Below, piece by piece: positions 52,840-64,000 of a stretch of DNA of 64,000 nucleotides. The stretch spans positions 8,768,591 through 8,832,590 of the forward strand of contig LS997564.1 in NCBI GenBank assembly GCA_000469685.2, written 5' to 3'. Under the pieces are notes generated by a model. That model saw only the letters and a program-made list of their open reading frames with translations. It made no database searches and was not told the DNA's origin. Position 1 is the stretch's first letter. Each line of letters starts with the position of its first letter. The position numbers and the translations under genes are program-made. This stretch comes from Haemonchus contortus. Its lineage: Eukaryota; Nematoda; Chromadorea; Rhabditida; Trichostrongylidae.

Positions 52840-55113
52840 ATGGTGAATAACTTAGCGAATGGTGTTAATATTTCAACAGTCAAAAGCAAGGATGAGTTAC
52901 CCAACTCGATTATCGTCACACAGGTGCCTGAGGAGGTGAGGTTTTTCGAGCTCTATTTCTTGTATTGTTTCCGCTGGCTCGTAGACTTCAGCTTTCAATC
53001 TGTGGCTATGCTGTAAACAACGTTATTCACTTATCCGTGGAAATCTATCAATTAGCAAGAGGAAAAACTCACTAATTCAATAATATGCATTCGTTGTGAA
53101 AGTGAAATCCAATTTTAAACACGGTTTTTTGAATGACGCTACTGCCTTTTCATTCATATTTGGAGTAAAGTGGTTCGGAGGTACCTCGTGAGGCATGTGT
53201 TGAAATTTTGAAGGCAGCAAGATGTCAGTACTCCAAAAAATGGGTGCTCCAATTGTTAGAGAAATCTTAACATACAAGGTACATTCAGTAGTTGGGGTCA
53301 GTACGATGTGTGGATTGGTTCTGGACATTTGGCCAGTGTTAAGTATTAACTTTAAGGTTCGAGTCCAGATTTAGAAGTCGCGAATAGTTATATTTTCTAA
53401 TAGGTTTGGCTTGGCACACCTTTCAACCGCTAACTAGAGAAAACGTTCTTGAGTTCCAAATGATTGTTAGATATAGCTTAACTCACCAAGACTGACGACA
53501 CCGAGTTCATTTGATATCTAACCATAATGAGTGGCTCGAATTTCAACTAATCAATGTTGGTTTCTTTCGATTTTCAATTTGTTGATGCTGAAATACGCTT
53601 TTTTCTTTTGTATCATTCCTAGAAATGTCTTTGTAGCTACTACAATCGCTTGAGTATAATCCTTTGCTGCCCTTTTCTAGGTATTCACCAGTCCTGAATC
53701 AAAAGAGAATTTCTGTCAATTGTTCACGCAGATCGAAGAAAACATTCATTTTGATTTCTTGAAAAGTTTTCGACGTGTTCGAGTTATTTTTAGGTGAGTG
53801 CATTACGTCACATGTTTCAAAGTGATTGCTCTGGTTGCTCCACTCATCACCTTTTTTTAGTACACCTGAAAGTGCAACAGCGGCAAAACTCATTGTACAA
53901 GGGTTCTCGTTTCATGGACATGAGATGAAAGCTTTCCTTGCGCAGGTACCTTGAGTCATTTTTCCGAATATATTCTTTTATGGTAAAAAGTCATACGAAC
54001 TACTGATTTATTAATTAACTTGCTATTGAATATCAATTACAGCTCTCTTATCACCTTACTGTTAGGAACCGCATAATCCAGTATAGGAATATCATTTGGT
54101 CTCTCGTAGCTGATTAATTTGTGTATGCCATGTTAAGGACATCAGATCTGCGTGCTTTCATAATTTGATTTTTTCTGAGGAAATTTCTGAGAAGTTCCCA
54201 GCGTAGTTCGCGTGCTTTTCTACCGCGATGGTGGTGTTATGTTGGGTTTTACTAATCAAATTGTTTACAGCGAGTTATTCTTCGACGTTCTTCATCATTG
54301 CTATCTCCGCCTCCGCTTGAAAAACAATTTCTCATCTCTCCTCCGTGTTCTCCGCCACTTGGCTGGTCACAAACGAAGGTCCGTTTTCAAATTCTTCTGT
54401 AGGACATATTTGTAGTTCTCACACTAAAATCCGTGTTTGATTTACAGGAAATGGCCCCAGTTATTTGTAATTTCGATCTGATGGCACGGCTGGCATCATT
54501 TGCTCTTGAAGACAAGTGAGTGCAAATTCCGCTTCGATATCTTGTTGTAATGCTCTCTCGGTGATAATTTTTGTTAGTATGAGCGTAGTCTTAAATATCT
54601 CAAAAGTTCTAAATTGAATCAAGTGTCATTGCATGGCTGGATTTTGATTTCTTCATGTACCGAGTCTCAACAATTAGCTTATTGTTAGATGCGGTCAGGC
54701 CCATTTTGTCACCGCTCCTTCTATATAGGGTTGTGGTATTATGGTTTCACTCTTTCGAGGGGGGCTACTTAATTAGTAGTCCGCTAGTCTCTCTTATTCG
54801 TGCTGCAGAACTTGTGGTAATTTCAGTCTAAGTTCCCGATCCAAATTTCTCTTTGAGAAGAGTTCCCAGTTTGAAGGCCAGCCGGAACCTATCCAATGTT
54901 ATCCAGAACAAAACTACTGACTTATGAGTCACAGAGTCGTTTGGGAGGCAGAACTATGCATTTCAGTGTTGTTAATTCAGATACGAAGTTCACAACGGTG
55001 ACGAGAGTACGCCAGCAATTGTTGTGCATCCTTGTGAAACTCCTCTAGACGCGCCGTCCAGCATAGAAATGCCTCGTACACCAAGGCCGTCATCTCCTCC
55101 AACTCCTCCGTGA
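52840..55113 (+). CDS. rcn-1: Calcipressin / regulator of calcineurin, 6 exons
   Basis: RCAN-family protein that binds and modulates the phosphatase calcineurin. Exons: 52840-52935, 53681-53793, 53861-53945, 54271-54378, 54448-54515, 54981-55113. The phases close to 200 residues (human RCAN1: 197). An RRM-like N-terminal domain contains IIVTQVPEEVF, FLKSFRRVRVIF and STPESATAAKLIVQGFSFHG. The family signature FLISPPCSPPLGW (LxxP/SPPxSPP phospho-motif) is at residues 118-130. MAPVICNFDLMARL follows. The C-terminus has YEVHNGDESTPAIVVHPCET, then an Arg/Pro/Ser tail ending PSSPPTPP, where the calcineurin-docking motif of the family usually lies. The start ATG sits five bases after a ttttgcag acceptor, implying a trans-spliced leader or a 5' UTR intron. 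It converges with pst-2; the stops are 857 bases apart. Confidence 0.95.
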
Positions 55114-55970
55114 TAGAGCCAAGAAAATTCATCAGATTTATCGTAACTTGATAACATTTCAGTTCCTCATAGTTATATGCGCATGCCATTGAGGAAGACT
55201 TGTTCGTTATTTTCACTGGTCGCTGGCCCTAGTCATCTCGTACGTCTTTGTTATAATGAGAAAATGAGCTAGTCGCAACTACTCATATGACTCTATTGCT
55301 CTTACTGTTTAGTACTATCACTGACAAGAGAATGTGATGTAGAGAATATTTGACACTACTCTTTAGACGTAAATATTAAGTATTCCAACGCTCCTTCTAC
55401 CTCCTTGTTTTATTAGATTGATCAAGGGTCAATGATGCACATCCGCCTCCTTTGTGCACATATGCTGATGTTAGACTAAGCAATCTTCCTCAGCTTCTTC
55501 TCTACTTCTATTCCCCTTCCTTATAAAGTGGTATGAAAACTATATCTATATTTGTAAGCGTCTGTTACTGTTTTTATTTGGCGCTTATTCGCCCTTTCAT
55601 ATTTCGGTGGGATTGATCCGCCTCACTTACGTTAGCGGGCAAACATACGAACTCTCATCATCTTTTATTTATCTTGATGACCGAATAAGCTTTATTGTGA
55701 CACATTCAACGAATAGCAAATGAAATAAAAATGTTCTACTACGTTTTTCTACAAAATGGGCTGTAAAATTTGAGTTTCTATGAGAACCCTGGTTATAGTA
55801 ATCACAATATAATGGACGATATCTTTTTTTTAACCCGCTCCCTTTCAATACATTACATTATCAACGTTACATTAAAGCCTAGAAAACAGAGTATGTTGCT
55901 GTAAATAAAAAACATCATCTGTACGAAAGCACTGTGACCATATAGCAACACCATAACAATTGGGCTTTTG
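55114..55970. other. Convergent 3' region between rcn-1 and pst-2
   Basis: No gene. Poly(A) signals for both strands occur here: AATAAA at 55724-55729 (+) and TTTATT at 55691-55696, which reads AATAAA on the minus strand. The two 3' UTRs may overlap. Confidence 0.5.
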
Positions 55971-58648
55971 TCAGACCATGAACGGGCCATCCTTTGCGAA
56001 AACTGTTACCCTTGATGAAGGCATGAATCGTACAACGAATCGTTTCACTTCAGCGTCCCATTTCTGCTTGTTTTTACTGGAATGCCAATAATTACTGCAA
56101 GTAATGCGTCGATAGCAATTGGAGGTATTTTTCTGCCAGTGGAGTCACTAATTTTCATAACTTCATAAAAAAGATGCGATGCCACCTCAACTATAAAAAA
56201 TGCAAACAAATATTATCCAGTCTCTCTTAGCCACTTTTCTTCTCAGAAGAACTTTGAAATGGAAAAAAATTCGAGTGAAAAAGATTAAATAATGACATAT
56301 AATAAAGAACTCACCTGTACAAGTTTAGATAAATAGCAAAGAGTATGACTAGGCCGGCCCAGACATAGTCCACCGTAAATGGTTTTGAAAACAGAACAAA
56401 TGAAAGTATGATAGTGAGAGCCTTACGAAGGGTCGTGACCGTAACGGCCACAAGTGCTCCACAGACCTAGATTGAATTCCCATTTTGAACTGAACATATG
56501 GTTTGTCATGAACAGCTCATACCTTTATAAGAGTTAACACAACATTTACTCCGAGATATCCAAAAAGGGCGAAAATGATGGAGTATCCATAAGTTTTTCC
56601 TGGATTCTTAAAGTACGAAATAAATGACACCTGAATGACATGAAGCCATACACTGAAGAGAACTTACTTCAAGAAAGAATTGAAAGGCGCTGGAGAATTC
56701 TCCTGAAACGATCGTATACAGGAGTAGGTACACCGATCCTATAGAGTAGGAATACAGTACCTAAACTGGGAACCATTTCGGAAACGTTGCGATATGGAAA
56801 AAAGGAGCCTCACCATCTCATTGCTGGAACCACCGTACTTCTTCATATTTTTCTCTTGAATATTCCCTATTACGGCGTCTGCCAGCAGAGCGCCGGAGAT
56901 CATAATATATCCTCTGGGATCAAAGTTCGGAGACACACTGTTGTCCGCCAAGGTAAACATAATAAGTCCTGAATTTTCTTCCGTTTTTTTCTTTGAAAAA
57001 GAAAACTTTTTGATTATATTTATTGAAGTTAGCCAAAAGGTAAAATGCAGGCTCACCTATGCTCATAAGCACAGCTGCAAATAAATCTATACAACCATAC
57101 CGTTTTCCTTGTATAATTATCCCGCCGATTAGGACCGGCACAAGCTTACAACATTTGAAAATCACCTGGAAACTAAGATTGTCATTTCACTTGAAGAATT
57201 TCCGTTAACTACTCGAGCGAATTGACTTTTTTGCACCACAATTCAATTCTATGGACACTAAGCACAAAATGAGACTTCGCTCATACAAATTTTATCTCGA
57301 AGTTTAAACTCCGCACAGGCAAAATGAATCTGAAAATGAGAACTGAAATCACTTCCTTAAGAACAGGTGACGGCAACATCATACAATTTCTCAGACAATG
57401 TGAAAGTTTTCTAGTACCATTTTACCGAAGACATAAAAGAGAGGGCACTTATCGCGCGAAATCCTGAATGAGCGTAAAATATCTTTTGCAATAGGGCACA
57501 TACCTGTGTGGGATAGTTAAGGTATCCGACAGATGCATTCGAAAGGCCCATTGTTGCAACAGTGAAGAACGCAAGCAGAAGATAAATCTTCAGTGGGACT
57601 CTAAAATATTTCAGTAGGTACTTCACAGATCAACACCATAGAAGAAGTAGCGGTAAGTAATAAAATGAATGATAATGATTGGAGTTTCTCACTTTCGCTT
57701 CGTATCGTGATATAGCGATCCTTCCGCCCAACCACAAAAGCTATATATTACAAATTGAAATAGCGTCAAATACATGCCATAAGGTTTCATCCCAGGTAAC
57801 TTGAAGATTAGCTCCTGTAATAGTCAAATGTAGGTTTGTCAATGTCTCTGCTTTCACTTTAGACTAAGATTGAGTATGCATGCCTTGCAAAAAAACCAAT
57901 TAGCTTATTTGTTGCTTTTCTATGGAATACTAATTGTACTTAAGTGATATGATGTAAGGTATGACAAATATAAGTCACGATTAAGTCGCATCACAACAAT
58001 ATCTGCTTCAGTTTGCCCTAACCTCAGCCCACTGCTTAAATTAACAGTGAGTATGAGATGTACCAGTGACTGGTGGTACGAGAAAAAAGATAGAAAGAAA
58101 AGTACTAACCTGCATATAACCGTATCCCACGTAAAATACAAAAACAGCTAGCGAAAGTAGCGTAAATTGTACCCATAACGGCCTGGAAATATCGGAAATA
58201 ATGAGAATCGAAATCCGACTTTGGTGAAGTGTTGGATTGACCCTATTCAAAGCAGAGTACTATTTGTACTAAGGATTGCTGAAAGAAATATCTACACAAA
58301 GTCTAAAGTCTAAGAATAAAGTATTGGGGCGTCAATCAACGGACGACGGATGCCCCCACGCATTCGACACCATTCAGATGTAGCAAATACAATGACTTGC
58401 GGCGGCCAGGCGACGTACAAGTCAGTGCCTTTATCCTCCCAGACGAGTCTGTTACCAATTAACCGACCCTGGAGGGAGAACCTGGAGGGATGGAAGGCTT
58501 GGTTCTTTTTGGTGGATATCGATCCGTGATTCGAACTCGTGACCATGCGTGTGCGAAATGCACAACTTGCCACTACACCACCTCCGTCCAGCTACACAAA
58601 AGGTACTGAAAACTCACTTCCTGAGTTTTATAATTGAACTCTTTTCAT
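55971..58648 (-). CDS. pst-2: PAPS transporter 2 (SLC35B3 type), 10 exons found, N-terminus missing
   Basis: Multi-pass Golgi transporter that brings the sulfate donor 3'-phosphoadenosine 5'-phosphosulfate into the lumen. Exons (minus): 58648-58618, 58182-58110, 57814-57693, 57600-57504, 57165-57057, 56968-56814, 56760-56668, 56630-56523, 56466-56315, 56076-55971. Every junction phase agrees, giving about 348 residues. Family blocks: [90 protein letters not shown] and [18 protein letters not shown], then NLYSKNK near the end. These match the human SLC35B3 order. About 50 N-terminal residues and the start codon are not found; they should lie above 58.65 kb. A SINE sits in the first resolved intron. 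Confidence 0.93.
58312..58590 (-). mobile_element. tRNA-derived SINE in a pst-2 intron, diverged
   Basis: On the minus strand the head ggaggtggtgtagtggcaag, a B-box variant (gagttcgaatcacgg) and the body (agactcgtctgggaggataa, cgtcgcctggccgcc) are recognisable. A block of about 30 bases corresponding to the family's cactacgattctg region is deleted, and there is a small internal duplication near cctggaggga. It lies in the sense orientation relative to pst-2. Confidence 0.85.
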
Positions 58649-61600
58649 CTAAAATCTAGTTAGAAGTAATGGTATAAATACGGAGCACCGAAAATGTATC
58701 CTTCAATAAAATGCTCAGATCGACGGACAAATCTTTGGTTAGCCTAAGAAAACGGTTTAGCAAGAAAAGGGTAGAGGAAAAGCAAGCGGTAATAATCAAA
58801 AACCGACCTGTGCGTGATGTTTACACCAAGAAGATGCAGTTCTTCCCCAGTTTTTCTATTGTGTGTAGGGAGCATGGCCCTAAAAAAAAGAGCGTATGAT
58901 AAACATGAACGAGAAGAGCCGTCGGAACACTTAAGTGGTAATTTCTGCCTGCTAACGCATCCAAACCTAGCCTTGTCGTTTCAGTCTGGTATGTTTATTG
59001 AACTATTTGATCGAGCTGACACAAATGCGATAAGGTACCTCGTTCGGGTTCTAATCAAATCCCCAAAATCAAGCGGATACCAGTGTGGGCCAACAACCAC
59101 CTCCAAACTAACACTCAACCAAGCCCGTTCGATTCGATGGAATATTAAAACTTGATATATAAGCTTTATTTCTAGTTGCATAAAAGGATCACACTATTCC
59201 AGAAAGCTCATAAACGTCTACTGTGTCAATCACCAGTATCCGCTAATTATATCATACTACATAAACTCATAAAAATTCAATTTTCGAAAGATCAGCGCAA
59301 AAGTAAACCAACTCCACTCTATGAGTTCTTGGTAGAAAATTGAAAAGCGGCGTTTGACCTGACTGTTGTGACATTGATATTCGACTCACGGGTAAGCTAA
59401 TAAACTGCTGAAATGGTACAAAGTTGTATGATCGCAACAGCGTTAACACTATTGGAACACACTGACACCGATGATCCTCTTCGAAAAAAAATTCACTGAC
59501 ATCTCAAGTCACCTTATATCGAGGAGTAGAAGACAGATGAAATGAACTGAGAGATAATAATCTCCTCTCTTCCGGGAAGTACAAATTATTCAAGTCTAAT
59601 GAGACCTAAATTCGGAAATAGAAAAAGTTCATATGTTTACCAAATACTTTCGACAATGAAGGGATCTTAGAAAACGTTCCCTTGAGGCAAAAACGATTAA
59701 ATGGCAGGAATGAGGATTGGCGATTATCCAGTACAAAGCCGATTTTTGGCACAACCGCAATCGATTCAGTCAGGACGATAGTCTTTCATGTTTTTTATGA
59801 GTTGCCCTTTTATGCACGCAGTTGCCACGATTAAATATGCATACAATTGGGTTCCTTTATCCGGAGCCACGTTTCCCATGGCTAATGATCGTGTCAACTG
59901 CATTTTCCTAACTGCTGCTCTTGATGAAAAACCAATGAAGAATAGCATACAACGCCTGCTCATATTACTATGACAACGTCTTCTAGAAGAGAGGACCACC
60001 CTTTACGGACTTCTAGATTCCCTGTATTATCGACATCATTTCACAAAAGGAAATTATAGTTCATCTGAATACTATTTGTTGAACTCTATCCAATGAAAAC
60101 TCTCGATAAATCAGTTTGTTGAATTCAATCTAACGCTCAAAATGTTTCGGTGTGCTGAAAAGAAGCCCGAGCGAACAAAAACTGAGAAGGCAGGCCATTT
60201 TCTGTCATGAAATGAGGTGGCTTGAAGGTGGTTACGTTCGATCTCCTTTCAGACCTACAGTCATATTTAGTCACTGCATTCCCAATCCAACCACTGCTGG
60301 TTCAATTTGACAGTTTGGGAATTGAAAAGGCTCGGTTACTTTGAAAGAGATCGGTCATCGCCGTGGCCTACCAAGCCTATGATTACACTGATAACAACAT
60401 TCATGGCAATCTGGAGGCCTTAATGAAGAGAGAATAAGAAAACTAATAAAGAAGTCGACTGAAATATTACCAAGGGGAAGAAGTCAGGTCTAGCACGAGA
60501 CAGGATGCAAAAAAGCTAAACGAGAACATGTGTGAAGGAATTCTGATCGATGAAGGGTAAGAAGAATTGAGATGGAAACGGAATGCGGTCTACCTGACAA
60601 ACCTCAAACGCTGCCCAAAAGTTGAGCTGAGGTTCGCAGCCTGAGCTACTTATAAGTGAAAATAGAAATGGATCTCATCACACCTTCGTGAGAGGAGTCT
60701 GGCGACCTACGACTTGAGGAAGACAGACGTAGAATCACTGTATCAACTCGAGGCTTCGGAAATAAAAAGAGAGAACCAGAAGTTCGTCAACTGAGTGAAA
60801 AATGCAGCTAAGTTCTGACCAAAAAAAAATCCGAAGGGCAACAAATATCTGGTGGAACATAGCCCTTGAGAACTAGATGGCTTAAATGCCTAAGATGAAC
60901 AACGAGATTAGACACATGGAGATCAACCACTGTCCAGTTCTTCGGAGATCCTTGAGGAGATAATGTATTTTAACGTGCAACTTTTCCGAGGTACATCCTA
61001 TCCTCCTCGAATAGAAACAAGGAAAAATTGAAGAGGAACTTGCTAATGGATGAGGTTTACCTGTTCAACATTCAGGGGCATGACGCTAGTGAAAATATTG
61101 TAACTCCACAGACGACTAGTGCAGTCCTTTATGGGAGTTGACACAAAGAATGAACCATACCCAACAGAACACTCTTTTATACACAATGATACGGCATGAT
61201 AGTAAACACTACTATCATTCCCCAATAGAAAATGAAATCAAATCTGCGATTTCTGTTTCGTAGTCACCTAGATTTGCAAAAAGCCCAACGATCATGTGAG
61301 GAGAACAGATACGTGCCTGTGATAACATGGAATATTCAAAAAAAAAGCCAAAGGTCGAATACAGAGAATGAGGAGGCCTCACGAAGCTTGCAGCTCTCTG
61401 TTTTGAAACATGCCAAAATTATGCAATCAGTTTACCAACTTTCCAGTTCTATCAGACAAAAACGAAAGGTAGACAAGCACCAATAAAAGCTACAAAATTC
61501 CCATTCTCAAGGAATCGTTGGGATGGAAGCAAGATGCTTGACAAGCACCAATAAAAACTATAAAATTCCCATTCTAGAGGAATCGTTAGGATGGAAGCAA

Positions 61601-62464
61601 AAGATGCTTGACAAGCACTATACGAAGATGCTCTTTCAATGAAAACCTAATTGTTCTCTTCATTTGAATTGTCGCCCAGTGCTGGTAAAAACCAAAAAAT
61701 CGCGCAATCAAATCAAATATTTCTTCTTCGGTTCGTTTTTCTTGAACGGTGACTTCGACTTTCACAAGCGTGCAAAATAAGAAACCTGATTAAGGCCTTC
61801 TCCAGAAGGTTCCTTCCCTCGTATCGTTATCCACTTCGACGAAATCCCGTCTATGAACGCTGTTTCGTTTCGGCGGCCAAGGGTATCTGTTAGTGTGAAT
61901 ACTTGTACTCAACATGTTCGACGTTGACTCATCCTATTTTAGTTAAGATACTTTTACGATTTCATTGAGAATTGTACTGCGTACAAGATGCTTGGTAATT
62001 TACATGCAGGCATCGGCTTTCCTTGTCTGATAAACCGCCCAATGCGAAGCACCCAGTCATCAATTTGTATGAACATAGTCTTTTGGATCAGTGTTCCTTT
62101 GCCCCGTTGAGAACCCCGTGAAGATGATCAAACACGTGGCTAGGCGATTTGTTCCCCCGTGTGATATGAAAAGTCCCACTGTTGTCATTTTGTCACCATT
62201 ATTCACTGAATTTTACTTCTCCCGTATTTGGTCCCTGATGTACGACGATCTTTCCTACACGTACTGCCTCTCGAAAATCCAGTCGTTCGCCTTACTCGAG
62301 CAGTACAGAGATGAGTAAGCTACCGTGTAACTTACAAACTCATCTTGTTTTCTAGCAAAGCTGATGCCAAGATCAAGAAAAAAAGTATAAGATTAGAATG
62401 TAACTATACTGCACTACCAAGCATGCGTAACAAAATCAACAATTTATTGCAACAAATAACAAAA
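58649..62464. other. No complete gene resolved; tandem repeat and one exon-like ORF
   Basis: The missing 5' exon(s) of pst-2 are expected near the left part. A tandem repeat occupies 61472-61615. The ORF 62091-62318 (+), with content such as NPVKMIKHVARRFVPP and IWSLMYDDLSYTYCLSKIQS, ends at a good gtaagc donor (gatga|gtaagc at about 62315). It may be a real exon of an unrecognised gene. Confidence 0.4.
61472..61618 (+). repeat. Tandem repeat, unit about 68-70 bp
   Basis: Units start gacaagcac at 61472, 61540 and 61610. The first two full units differ by a few substitutions and a 2-bp length change. The third is only a stub. Confidence 0.9.
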
Positions 62465-63157
62465 TTACTTCTTAGAGTCGAAGTACTGTTGTAAAACTTG
62501 TTTCCCAATCTCTTCATTCCCGTAGTCCTTGACGACAGCACAGGAACATCCCACAACTTTGCGAGCCTTGCCCTCCTTGTCGTACTTGCACAGACCGCAC
62601 CATTCTCCAATGATCTTCTTATCAGCAACCTTGATAAGCGGGATGTTGTGCTCATTGCATAGGGCTTCTACCAGCTTCACATACATTGGCTCGTCACAGT
62701 TCTCTGCGAGAACACAGAAATGCGCCTCACGCCTGAAACAGTGCAGCTACGTTGGTTCAGAAATAAACAACAACAGCTAATGAAATTGTTCGCCTCCTTT
62801 GGCACCCAACAATGCGAAAAATGACAAAGTGGATGTGGCAAGTCAGCAAATTTTCTCGCACACGACAGGTAGAGAACAGGTCAATGACAGGCCAAGTACT
62901 CTGTTTTTGTGTGCCAAAATAATAGTAGTAAATCACATACTTGTCGAGGGCCTTTGCTGCCTCATGAAGACCTTTGGCAAGTCCATCAGCGAAGTTAGCA
63001 GATCGCAAAACCGCTTTCAGGGCGGCTTGCACGTCCATAACAGCTGGGGCTGCCGACGGGATCTTGACTTCATCTCTGCAAACGTTGGACTAAAACTATG
63101 GACACATGACGCACAACAAAATACAACATAGAACACGAACCCTCCTGCGTCAGCCAT
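62465..63157 (-). CDS. rps-12: 40S ribosomal protein S12 (eS12), 3 exons
   Basis: Component of the small ribosomal subunit (beak region of the 40S). Exons on the minus strand are 63157-63141 (17 bp, MADAGG), 63075-62941 and 62732-62465. They join in phase to 139 residues, the usual eS12 length. Blocks: [80 protein letters not shown] and [11 protein letters not shown], then the C-terminal [10 protein letters not shown]. An acceptor catttcag ends at 63187, 29 bases before the ATG, a likely trans-splice site. The poly(A) signal (TTTATT on the plus strand) is at 62443-62448, within about 20 bases of the stop, giving a very short 3' UTR. Confidence 0.97.
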
Positions 63158-63187
63158 GTTCCTTCGCAAGAGTCCTTGATGACCTAC

Positions 63188-64000
63188 TGAAATGTACAGC
63201 AATCACCTCCTCTAGCAAAGCAAAGGAACGAGACGGACACAAAATTACGAGTACCACGTAAGAAATGCAGGTGCTTTCCATTATACTTATAAAGAGATTT
63301 TCAAAGTTCTTAGGAGGTAGTGAAAGCACCCGCTGAGGCCTCGCATACTCTCAAAAGTCAAATAAGAGTTCACAAAAGCCATTAGCTGATGCAATACCTA
63401 AGTTATTACCGAAACTAATCACTAGTCAATAGAAACGACAAAATATCCCAATGAAAAAAATAGGGGTGATGAGCAATCTTCATGGTAAAAACGGCCACCA
63501 AACCACCCTCGTTATATCCTAAAACGCGATTGTGGCCTGCGTATCGACTTCGGCTTTAGTACACTCGAAGTTGACGCGCAGTAAACATGGAGCGCGTTTT
63601 TGGTGATAGAGCGCGTCTGTGGCCGATATCTTCCAAAAGCTGCGAAGGGAATTTAGTTTGCAGTGTTGATTGAAGATTCGTTAAGGTCTCAGTTCTGAAT
63701 GAATTCGTGACAGATCCATGCTAGGAGATTTCGAATCATTGAAATGAGACGCAACAGCTTCACCAGAGGGAATCTACGCTCCACCAAAGTTGAGAAATTG
63801 TGGAAAGCCGTTGTGTTGGATTTCCATTATAATGGTGTCCAGTTAATGACCGAGTGTCAGGCTTTTGAAATGTGTCTGTTGCGTTGTCTAGCGTCTGGCC
63901 GTAACGAGTAGGAGGGTCGTGGCGGTTGCGTAGACACTTCATAATTAAGGGAGTTTATTACCTACGGGCTAAGCATGGTCCTCCACAGGTTCTATAAGAT
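63188..64000. other. Upstream flank of rps-12; no further gene
   Basis: The rps-12 promoter is expected here. The right end has no recognisable coding content; the minus ORF at 63760-63942 lacks any family signal. Confidence 0.45.

Overview
The window looks like nuclear DNA from a parasitic nematode, most probably a strongylid such as a hookworm. Every protein-coding gene I could resolve has spliceosomal introns. Most acceptors read TTTCAG or close variants, several start codons sit just behind an acceptor with no upstream exon (the pattern of spliced-leader trans-splicing), and the proteins are animal orthologues. The assignment to strongylids rests on the style of the repeats (an RTE-like LINE remnant, a tRNA-headed SINE family, a Tc1/mariner copy); it is inference, since no species marker is present.

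Layout. 1-12.9 kb: no recognised host gene; it holds an old duplicated segment, a SINE, a 26-base G run and a decayed non-LTR retrotransposon (minus strand, about 8.56-10.99 kb). 12.96-17.64 kb: tdo-2, tryptophan 2,3-dioxygenase, 11 exons, with two head-to-head SINEs in one intron. 18.7-20.3 kb: a SINE split by a 1.3-kb Tc1/mariner element with a dead transposase. 21.5-25.7 kb: three small housekeeping genes in tandem (PDRG1-like prefoldin, TRAPPC4, LAMTOR4), spaced 179 and 228 bp apart, a candidate operon. 26.95-30.2 kb: class I fructose-bisphosphate aldolase, 11 exons, including two GC-AG introns and an unexplained ORF nested in an intron. 30.55-31.28 kb: a Gemin7-like gene. 33.2-38.9 kb: SINEs, a minus-strand gene with thrombospondin type 1 repeats, and a 0.5-kb fold-back repeat. 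39-52.8 kb: no recognised gene, but two GC-rich islands and five perfect TGACGTCA sites. 52.84-55.11 kb: rcn-1 (calcipressin). 55.97-58.65 kb: pst-2, a PAPS transporter (minus), convergent with rcn-1. 62.46-63.16 kb: rps-12 (minus).

The genes do not form one pathway. They are a mixture of metabolism (tryptophan catabolism, glycolysis), trafficking and lysosomal signalling (TRAPP, Ragulator), chaperone and snRNP assembly (PDRG1, Gemin7), calcineurin control, Golgi sulfation and translation. Exon boundaries were worked out by hand from splice consensus, reading phase and family conservation. For the genes given with full exon lists the phases close exactly, so those models are firm. Gene ends outside the coding sequence are not resolved.
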